Shown here piece after piece: positions 32,529-38,967 of a stretch of DNA of 38,967 nt. The notes beneath the pieces are model-generated. The model did no database searches, had not been told where the DNA came from, and saw only the letters and a list, made by a program, of their open reading frames with translations. Made by a program: the position numbers and the translations under genes. Origin of the DNA: Gemmatimonadota bacterium (GTDB lineage Bacteria > Gemmatimonadota > Gemmatimonadetes > Longimicrobiales > Gaopeijiaceae); the NCBI GenBank assembly GCA_003559555.1, contig PWLA01000050.1, forward strand, positions 1-38,967. The letters are read 5' to 3'. Positions within the stretch are counted from its first letter, which is position 1; every line of letters begins with the position of its first letter.

Positions 32529-35267
32529 ATGGCAAAGAAGTGGGTCTATCTCTTCCGGGAGATCGAAGATGCCGAGGCATACGCCGGTGGCTGGGAGGGC
32601 GTTCGCGAACTCCTGGGCGGGAAGGGCGCCAACCTGGCCGAGATGGCCCGGATCGGCGTTCCCGTTCCACCAGGCTTCACGGTGACCACCGAGGCCTGCA
32701 TCACCTACCTGGAGAGCGAGGAGGACTTCCCGGCAGAGATCTGGGAGGAGGAGAAGGCAGCCATGGCTCGCCTGGAGGAGATCTCCGGGAAGGGCTTCGG
32801 GGATCCGTCCACGCCCCTCCTGGTTTCGTGCCGATCCGGGGCGAAGGTCTCAATGCCGGGGATGATGGACACCATCCTGAACCTGGGAATGAACGACGAG
32901 GTGGCCCGGGGAATGGTGGAGCTCACCGGCGATCCGCGCTTCGTCTACGACTCGTATCGGCGACTCATCCAGATGTTCGGCGCCGTGGTCCGGGGGATGC
33001 GCGACGAGGTTTTCGAGGAGGTCATCGAGGTCCAGCGGGAGCGGGCCGGGACCGACAGCGACGCCGGGCTGGACGGCGACGACTGGCTGGAGGTGACCCG
33101 ACGCTTCAAGGAGATGGTCCTGAACTACACCGGATCCGGGTTTCCCCAGGACCCGTACGAGCAGCTCCAGGCCGCCACCGAGGCCGTCTTCAAGTCGTGG
33201 AAGGGGAAACGGGCGGTGGATTACCGGAACGCCGCCGACATCCCCCATGACCTGGGCACCGCGGTGAACATCCAGACCATGGTCTTCGGAAACCTGGGCT
33301 CGGACTGCGCCACCGGGGTGGTCATGAGCCGGAATCCCTCCACCGGTGAGCCCGGCCTGGAGGGGGACTTCCTCATCAATGCCCAGGGCGAGGACGTGGT
33401 GGCGGGCACCCGGGCCACTCGCCCCATCGGCGAACTGGCCGACGAGATGCCGGAGACCTACCGGGAGCTGGCGGAGATCGGCGACACCCTGGAGCGCCAC
33501 TACCGGGACATGCAGGACATGGAGTTCACGGTGGAGCACGGGACCCTCTGGCTCCTTCAGACCCGCGACGGCAAGCGGACCGCCCAGGCCGAGGTCCGGA
33601 TCGCCGTGGAGATGGTGGACGAGGAGCTTCTGACCCCCCAGGAGGCCCTCCTCCGGGTGCGCCCGGCACAGGTGGACTTCTTCCTGCACCCGCAACTGGA
33701 GGAGAGCGCCCGACAGAAGGCGCAGAAGATCGCCCAGGGACTGAACGTATCCCCTGGAGCCGCCGTGGGAGTGGTCGCCCTGGACGCCGATACCGCCGAG
33801 CGGTGGGCTCGGGAGGAGGATCGGGACGTGATCATGGTCCGTCCCGAAACCAAGCCCGACGACGTGCACGGGATGCTGGCGGCCCAGGGGATCGTCACCA
33901 GCCGCGGGGGGAGGACGAGCCATGCCGCTCTGGTGGCCCGGCAGTTCGGGAAGCCCGCCGTGGTGGGCGTCGAAGGCCTGCGAATCGACCTGGAGGCCCG
34001 GGAGATCCACGTGGGCGACGTGACCGTTCGGGAGGGCGAAGCCATCTCCCTGGACGGACTCCGGGGCGACGTGTACCTGGGGGAGCTCCCCACTGTCATC
34101 CCCGATATCCAGGACGCCTGGCTCAGCCGGCTCCTGGAATGGGCCGACGAGTATCGGCGCCTCGAGGTTCGGGCAAACGCCGACTACGGTCGCGATGCCC
34201 GGCGAGCCCGGGAGTACGGGGCCCAGGGCGTCGGGCTGTGCCGTACCGAGCACATGTTCTTCGAGGAGGATCGCCTCCCCATCGTCCGGGAGATGATCAT
34301 GGCCCGGAATCGGACCGAGCGGGAGGAGGCCCTGGCCCGACTCCTTCCTCTCCAGCGGGACGATTTCCAGGAGCTCTTCCGCGCCATGGACGGACTCCCG
34401 GTGGTGATCCGGCTCCTGGATCCTCCTCTTCACGAGTTTCTGCCGGACCACGACGAGCTGCTGGAGGAGCTGGCGGACCTGAAGCTGGGCCTCCGGGAGC
34501 GGACCACCTTCGGCGAGATCGACGATCTCCTGGCCCGGATCCGGGTGCGTCAGGACGTGCTGACGCGGGTGGAAGGGCTCCGGGAGTCCAATCCCATGCT
34601 GGGGACGCGAGGGGTGCGTCTGGGCATCCTTCTCCCGGAGATCACCCGGATGCAGGTCCGGGCCATCTTCGAGGCGGCGGCCACCTGCCTGGCCGACGAG
34701 GTGGATGTCCACGTGGAGGTCATGATCCCCCTGGTCTGCCACGTGGCGGAGCTGGAGGCACAGCAGTCCGAGCTGGAAGCCGAGGCCCAGGCCGTCATGG
34801 AGGAGCGCAACCAGGAGATCGACTATCGGTTCGGCACGATGATCGAGGTGCCCCGGGCGGCCCTCACCGCCGACGAGATCGCCCGTTCGGCCCGGTTCTT
34901 CTCCTTCGGCACCAACGATCTGACCCAGACGGCCTTCGGAATCTCCCGGGACGACGCCGAGTCCGGGTTCCTCCTGAAATACGTTGAGCGGAAGATCCTT
35001 CCGGAAAACCCCTTCCTGACCCTGGACGAGGAGGGGGTGGGACGCCTCATGGAGATGGCCGTGGAGCTGGGCCGCAGGACCCGACCGGACCTGGAGATCG
35101 GGATCTGCGGCGAGCACGGCGGAGACCCTGATTCCATCGCGTTCTGCCACCGGGCGGGGCTGGACTACGTGAGCTGCTCTCCCTACCGGGTTCCCGTGGC
35201 CCGGCTGGCGGCGGCACAGGCGGTCCTCCGGGAGGAGGGCGTGGAGGTCGCGGGGCGAGCCGAGTGA
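32529..35267 (+). CDS. ppdK: Pyruvate, phosphate dikinase
   Basis: PPDK interconverts ATP, phosphate and pyruvate with AMP, pyrophosphate and phosphoenolpyruvate, joining glycolysis and gluconeogenesis. The 912-residue protein has the three expected parts. The nucleotide-grasp domain shows GGKGANLAEM (31-40), SCRSGAKVSMPGMMDT and ETYRELAEI. The swivelling domain has His465 in GGRTSHAALVARQ; the Thr two residues before is the regulated residue in plant PPDK. The C-terminal PEP/pyruvate barrel has GLCRTEHMF, FGTNDLTQTAFGISRDD and catalytic Cys883 in GLDYVSCSP. Length is typical for the family. The GAGGAG ribosome site precedes the ATG by 6 nt. No PDRP regulatory protein gene is nearby, so regulation by Thr phosphorylation is uncertain. 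Confidence 0.97.
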   Translation: MAKKWVYLFREIEDAEAYAGGWEGVRELLGGKGANLAEMARIGVPVPPGFTVTTEACITYLESEEDFPAEIWEEEKAAMARLEEISGKGFGDPSTPLLVSCRSGAKVSMPGMMDTILNLGMNDEVARGMVELTGDPRFVYDSYRRLIQMFGAVVRGMRDEVFEEVIEVQRERAGTDSDAGLDGDDWLEVTRRFKEMVLNYTGSGFPQDPYEQLQAATEAVFKSWKGKRAVDYRNAADIPHDLGTAVNIQTMVFGNLGSDCATGVVMSRNPSTGEPGLEGDFLINAQGEDVVAGTRATRPIGELADEMPETYRELAEIGDTLERHYRDMQDMEFTVEHGTLWLLQTRDGKRTAQAEVRIAVEMVDEELLTPQEALLRVRPAQVDFFLHPQLEESARQKAQKIAQGLNVSPGAAVGVVALDADTAERWAREEDRDVIMVRPETKPDDVHGMLAAQGIVTSRGGRTSHAALVARQFGKPAVVGVEGLRIDLEAREIHVGDVTVREGEAISLDGLRGDVYLGELPTVIPDIQDAWLSRLLEWADEYRRLEVRANADYGRDARRAREYGAQGVGLCRTEHMFFEEDRLPIVREMIMARNRTEREEALARLLPLQRDDFQELFRAMDGLPVVIRLLDPPLHEFLPDHDELLEELADLKLGLRERTTFGEIDDLLARIRVRQDVLTRVEGLRESNPMLGTRGVRLGILLPEITRMQVRAIFEAAATCLADEVDVHVEVMIPLVCHVAELEAQQSELEAEAQAVMEERNQEIDYRFGTMIEVPRAALTADEIARSARFFSFGTNDLTQTAFGISRDDAESGFLLKYVERKILPENPFLTLDEEGVGRLMEMAVELGRRTRPDLEIGICGEHGGDPDSIAFCHRAGLDYVSCSPYRVPVARLAAAQAVLREEGVEVAGRAE

Positions 35268-35291
35268 CTCGGCGGACCGCACCCACCCGGC

Positions 35292-36164
35292 TCACATCTC
35301 CAGGTCGTCCGACTCCAGCTCCACCGGTGGGTGCGGGGTCTCGGGATCGCGCCAGGGCGGCGGCGCATCGTAGTCGTACTGGCCCACGATCCAGACCGGC
35401 GTGCCCTCCTCAAGCACCTCCCAGCCCCGCTCGTCCAGGGTCCAGCCTTCGCCCCACTCGTAGATCCACCGGGCATCCCGTTCCAGGAGGCGAACGCAGG
35501 CGTGGCTCGCCGGCTCTCCGGGTAACGCATACTGGTGGAAGGAGAGCCCTCTCTCGTTGTGGAAGTTGAAGTACCACTCCAGGTACCACTCGGGGTTCAC
35601 CGTGCTGTGCCGGCCTTCTGATCGCCAGGTGAGAAAGTAGCGGCCCGAGGGTGTGGGGTGTTCGCGCCGACCCGTGCTCACCGGACCCCAGCGGACCAGC
35701 CGCCCGTCCTGGTACGCGCCGAACACCTGAGTGGGTTGGTGCACCACCAACGCCCGGGGCAGGGTGTCCACTGGAGCCAGCTCCCGGGGCAGCGGGCTGT
35801 ACTCCAGGGGATCCTCGTCCCAGCGGTCGGGAATCACGATGGAGTCCGCTCGGGCCAGGTACTCCTGGTCCATCCGGTTCACCTTCTCCAGGAGCCCCAG
35901 CTGCTCGGCATCGAACTCGGCAGTCAGATCTTCCGGTGCCGGAGCCAAGTGGAAGGCGATGGGCTCTCCCGGGGCCGGGGTCTGCGGCACAGCCTCCCCC
36001 GCCGAGCGAGCCAGGACTCCCCTGTCGACTCCAACAGGCTCCGGTGCGGCGACCACCGAAGCCGGGCCCACCTTCGCCAGGAGGGGGGCAGCCAGGGCTA
36101 CCGCCAGGATCACGGCCAGAGTCTCGGTCACAGTGGCGGCCGGGCTCGCAGAAAGGATCTTCAT
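35292..36164 (-). CDS. L,D-transpeptidase (YkuD family)
   Basis: The enzyme makes 3-3 cross-links in peptidoglycan or attaches proteins to it. The 290-residue precursor has an N-terminal hydrophobic segment (about 12-32) that acts as signal or anchor. A Pro/Ala-rich stalk to about residue 75 and a helical segment rich in Glu (about 78-105) follow. The YkuD domain (about 136-275) holds TGRREHPTPSGRYFLTW, His210 and the nucleophile motif SHACVR with Cys223 and Arg225. The usual motif is SHGCVR; here Gly is replaced by Ala. The tail is acidic and Pro-rich. The AT-rich inverted repeat at 36221-36270 lies 57-106 bp upstream of the ATG and may control it. It converges with ppdK 24 bp away. Confidence 0.92.
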   Translation of the reverse strand: MKILSASPAATVTETLAVILAVALAAPLLAKVGPASVVAAPEPVGVDRGVLARSAGEAVPQTPAPGEPIAFHLAPAPEDLTAEFDAEQLGLLEKVNRMDQEYLARADSIVIPDRWDEDPLEYSPLPRELAPVDTLPRALVVHQPTQVFGAYQDGRLVRWGPVSTGRREHPTPSGRYFLTWRSEGRHSTVNPEWYLEWYFNFHNERGLSFHQYALPGEPASHACVRLLERDARWIYEWGEGWTLDERGWEVLEEGTPVWIVGQYDYDAPPPWRDPETPHPPVELESDDLEM

Positions 36165-36220
36165 CTTCAGTCTTCGTCCCGTGACGATGTCGTCTCACTC
36201 GAAGGGCAAAGGCTCTCTTT

Positions 36221-36270
36221 ATGCACTATTTTGGTGCATACCTATTGGCCAATGCACCAAAATAGTGCAT
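36221..36270. repeat. Perfect 19-bp inverted repeat; two NtrC-like palindromes
   Basis: The arms are ATGCACTATTTTGGTGCAT (36221-36239) and its exact reverse complement (36252-36270), with a 12-nt spacer. Each arm is itself a dyad, ATGCAC-N7-GTGCAT. Each contains GCAC-N5-TGGTGC, the classical NtrC (NRI) binding pattern, the second arm on the minus strand. Centres are 31 bp apart, about three helical turns, like the paired strong sites of the E. coli glnA enhancer. The palindrome ATTGGCCAAT (36244-36253) straddles the spacer. At 7 G/C in 19 bp the arms contrast with the GC-rich surroundings. The element lies between the CPBP gene end and the transpeptidase start. A terminator role is less likely because no T-run follows. 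Confidence 0.7.
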
Positions 36271-36308
36271 CGCGCTGTTCAAGCATCGCGCCACCTCGGG
36301 TCCGATCC

Positions 36309-38967
36309 TCAGGCGCCGGGCTCCGGCCCGCCGTCCGGTCCGGTGCCACCGCCACCACGCAGAACGAGTCCCCAACCGGTGGCCACAGCCAGCACCATCA
36401 CCGAGGTGATGAGGCCGGCCGTCAGCGCTCCCGGATAGGCACTCCCCAGCCCGTCCCGGAGTGACGGAAGGACGGCAGGAACCGCCACCATCACCGGGAT
36501 CACCGCCACGTGAAGGGCCCGGGTGATGGGTACGAGGAGGGCGAAACCGCCGGCTCCAGCCGCCGCACCCAGGAGCCAGGGCACCACCCCGAGCCCGGAC
36601 AACCCCCCGGCCAGCGCGAGCCCGCCCGCGACTGCTACCCCGACACCCCGCAGGCGCTCCGATCGCCATCCCCGGGTCAACCGGCCCAGAATCAGGATCA
36701 CCAGGAGGACTAGGAGGGCCTGAAAGACCAGTCCGGACACGGCTTCCGGCGACGTCCCCATCCACGGCCACCGGAACGACGCCGGCGACGCCCCGAACCA
36801 GAGGGGATCCTGCCGGGGAAACAGCACGGAGCCCAGCGCCGAAGCGCCCGCCAGCGCCAGCCCCAGGAGCCCGCCCCACCCCAGCACGCTCGGCCATCCC
36901 ATGGAGGTACCGGAGCGAGCCTGCCTCCACCCTCCATGTATCACGCCGGCCACCAGACCCGCGGCCAGCGCCATCACCGGGAGTCCCATGGCCATGACCC
37001 CCAGCTCCACGAAGACCTGATCTCGATACGGTTGGGCCGTCCCGAAGCCGCCTACCGTGACGGGCCAGCGAAGCCACTCGGAGAAGGCCGAGGCCCCCAG
37101 AACCAGGGCCCCGAGACCCCAGAACGCCCCGGTGGCGAAACCGCCCCGCCCCCGGGCCCACCGGATCAGCCCCACCACCGCCGCCCCTCCCAGGAGCGTC
37201 ACCAGCATGAGCACCGAAACCATTCCAAGGAGGTTGGACCGGGTCATCCTTTCCCGCTCGTCACGCTGCCACTCCTCCGGGACGTGGACGAAGCGGACCC
37301 CGTCGGAGGGCCGGTCACCAACCAGACCCACCTCCACCCGAGCCTCGCCCTCCTCCATGGGATGGATACCCGGGCGGGAGAAGGTGAAGGTCCAGTCCAC
37401 CCGGGCCGGCTTCCGAGAGGCTTCGGCCGAGACGTCCTCCAGGGCCGCCGGATCCAGGCCCAGCACGGTCTCCACCTCCTCCATGACGCGGGTGCGGGCC
37501 GCCTCCTCCTCCAGCTCGGCGCCCGGCCGATCCTCCGGCACGATGTGCTGGCGCCGGAAGACCTGGCCGCCGGGCCCGATCCACACCCGGAACTCCTCGG
37601 CCCGCTCCTCCACCGTTCCGGTGAAGCGGACGAAGCGCACGTTCCACGAGGGTCCCCTGAGGTGCCCCTCCTCCAGGAGCACCTGGTGGGCTTCCGGTCC
37701 GCCCTCCCGCCACACGAAGCGGTGGGCACCGCCGGGTCCGCCCTGGATCCGCGGCAGGGGCCGCCAGGTGTCCTCCAGGACGACCCCCTCGTCGGCCAGG
37801 CGCTCCCGAGCGGTCTCCACCGCCTCCTCCCGGTCCACCGCCAGGGTGGGCACGTCCGGCTGGAAGGGCGTGAGGGCAAGCCAGAGCACCGCCCCCAATC
37901 CGCCGGCCACGCCCACCCCCATGCGAATCCGGCGACGAGCCGCCGGGGAGAGTGGCTCCTGGAGCGCGAACTCGGCGTCCCGGTCTGATCCGTCCGGCGG
38001 GGCGCCTTCCCTGCCCCGGGGCCCCTCGTCCCCGGTTTCTGCCAGCCCCCCGGTCCCCTCCGACGGCTGCCCGACGTCCTCCTCCGGATCCCCACCCACG
38101 CCGGCGGCGGTCGTATCCGTGTCCCGGTGGGGGGGGACCTCATCCGTCATGTCGGCCCGGCGGGGCTTCCCCAACCCGGCCCCCTGGTTCAGACCTGCAG
38201 GCGACACCTCGTCGGCCAACCCGTGTTGCCGGATCCGGTAGAGGATCACCGCCAGAGGGAGGAGTGCCGCCGCCACCAGGAGTCCCCGATCCAGCCAGAG
38301 CCCGGCGGGCGCAGCGAAGATGGGCAGGGAGAACCAGGTCAGGTTGTACAGGGCGTGGGCCAGGATCACCGGCAACAACCCGAAACGAAGGTAGACCAAC
38401 CCCCACAGGGTGGCGGGCACCACCAGCTCCAGGACCCGGGCGTAGGCGGGCTGCTGCGGGTAGTCGGCGTGGGCTGCGGCAAAGACCAGGGCCTGCAGGA
38501 CCAGGGCGAAGGCCACCAGGATTCCCTTCCAGCCGAAACGGCGCCCGATGAGGATGGCCACCGCCAGGGGGACCGCACGGAAGAGGGCCTCCTCCCAGAA
38601 CCCCGCCATGAGCGAGCCGGATATGGCGGTGAGCGAGGGCAGGTAGGTGGCCACCAGGTCGGGCTGCACCAGCGCCTCCGACGGCACCCACCACCCCTCC
38701 CGCCGCATGGCGAAGAGGTAGAAGGCCACCACGAACCCCACCTCCAGGGCAGCCAGCAGGTATCCGCCCAGGGTTCGGCCCAGCACCGCGCGGGTATTGG
38801 CCACCCCGGGCGACCACAGGTTCCAGAGCCGCGGTTCGGCCGGCATGGCCCGGCGCGTGAGCCCCTCGGCAGCCGCAAAGATGATGGCCAGCATCAGCCC
38901 CCCGCCCAGGAAGACCCCCAGGGCGGTCACCCACTGCTGGGTCAGAAAGAGCCCTCCGGAAACGGCG
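36309..38967 (-). CDS. CPBP-family intramembrane protease fused to a second membrane block (partial)
   Basis: The frame is open through the right end of the window, so the N-terminus is missing; an in-frame GTG at 38930 is internal or a possible start. The first block of membrane helices holds the CPBP (Rce1-like) motifs: FWEEALFRAVPL (Glu-Glu-x3-Arg), AAAHADYPQ and AHALYNLTW. These glutamate and histidine residues form the likely metal or catalytic site. A charged Gly/Asp-rich linker follows. A helix then leads to a periplasmic-type domain of about 200 residues that starts VPTLAVDREEAVETARERL, perhaps PepSY-like. A second block of about eight helices ends in a Gly-rich tail. Total length exceeds 870 residues, about three times a single CPBP domain. 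The partner function is unknown. Confidence 0.78.
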   Translation of the reverse strand, partial: AVSGGLFLTQQWVTALGVFLGGGLMLAIIFAAAEGLTRRAMPAEPRLWNLWSPGVANTRAVLGRTLGGYLLAALEVGFVVAFYLFAMRREGWWVPSEALVQPDLVATYLPSLTAISGSLMAGFWEEALFRAVPLAVAILIGRRFGWKGILVAFALVLQALVFAAAHADYPQQPAYARVLELVVPATLWGLVYLRFGLLPVILAHALYNLTWFSLPIFAAPAGLWLDRGLLVAAALLPLAVILYRIRQHGLADEVSPAGLNQGAGLGKPRRADMTDEVPPHRDTDTTAAGVGGDPEEDVGQPSEGTGGLAETGDEGPRGREGAPPDGSDRDAEFALQEPLSPAARRRIRMGVGVAGGLGAVLWLALTPFQPDVPTLAVDREEAVETARERLADEGVVLEDTWRPLPRIQGGPGGAHRFVWREGGPEAHQVLLEEGHLRGPSWNVRFVRFTGTVEERAEEFRVWIGPGGQVFRRQHIVPEDRPGAELEEEAARTRVMEEVETVLGLDPAALEDVSAEASRKPARVDWTFTFSRPGIHPMEEGEARVEVGLVGDRPSDGVRFVHVPEEWQRDERERMTRSNLLGMVSVLMLVTLLGGAAVVGLIRWARGRGGFATGAFWGLGALVLGASAFSEWLRWPVTVGGFGTAQPYRDQVFVELGVMAMGLPVMALAAGLVAGVIHGGWRQARSGTSMGWPSVLGWGGLLGLALAGASALGSVLFPRQDPLWFGASPASFRWPWMGTSPEAVSGLVFQALLVLLVILILGRLTRGWRSERLRGVGVAVAGGLALAGGLSGLGVVPWLLGAAAGAGGFALLVPITRALHVAVIPVMVAVPAVLPSLRDGLGSAYPGALTAGLITSVMVLAVATGWGLVLRGGGGTGPDGGPEPGA

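Noticed and set aside
32850-35282. Long minus-strand open frame (810 codons) opposite ppdK
   Set aside because: Antisense shadow of a highly conserved enzyme gene. No family features are visible and the composition is biased.
36221-36270. Reading the AT-rich inverted repeat as an insertion-sequence remnant
   Set aside because: There is no transposase fragment or target-site duplication. The arms are only 12 bp apart, too close to flank an element.

Overview
This is a GC-rich bacterial chromosome segment (roughly two thirds G+C by eye) carrying about two dozen genes, almost all of them housekeeping or envelope functions. The mix suggests Gemmatimonadota or a close relative. It includes an outer-membrane peptidase/propeller/barrel fusion, a secreted carboxypeptidase-regulatory-like protein, PPDK, a DUF4403 protein, an MlaEFD lipid transporter and a two-domain ALDH16-type enzyme. 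The phylum call is an inference; no rRNA or other marker gene is present. No tRNA, rRNA, CRISPR array, insertion sequence or phage gene was seen.

Left part (1-9650). A soluble PAS-PAS-GAF histidine kinase is followed by an MgtC/DUF4010 membrane protein. A tandem universal stress protein lies on the other strand. Next come a secreted carboxypeptidase-regulatory-like protein and a tight deoC-ALDH16 pair, a likely aldehyde-oxidising route for deoxyribose 5-phosphate. A 19-bp motif with a GACA-N3-TGTC core occurs both upstream of the kinase and upstream of the stress protein, so the two may share a regulator.

Middle part (9657-21223). A minus-strand group encodes a D-threonine aldolase/D-serine dehydratase-like PLP enzyme, RidA and a small lipoprotein. 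A plus-strand gene encodes the large metallopeptidase-propeller-barrel protein. A long minus-strand run follows in the order lipoprotein beta-propeller, PAS histidine kinase, mlaE, mlaF, mlaD. Two genes in this run are damaged. mlaF has an in-frame TAA between Walker A and the signature motif. The kinase has a probable one-base slip in a homopolymer and an in-frame TAA within its membrane-spanning N-terminus. Sequence error, real decay and readthrough are all possible.

Right part (21338-38967). Nicotinate phosphoribosyltransferase and OsmC are divergent. A CNNM/CorC transporter (with a promoter-like sequence placed for a nearly leaderless mRNA) overlaps an FAD oxidoreductase. An MscS channel and LspA follow, then a LemA - M48 protease - DUF4403 operon, a 566-bp non-coding stretch, PPDK, an L,D-transpeptidase and a large CPBP-protease fusion cut by the window end. 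Between the last two lies an AT-rich perfect inverted repeat. Each arm matches the classical NtrC site pattern, and the two arms are about three helical turns apart. This is the most striking non-coding signal in the window.
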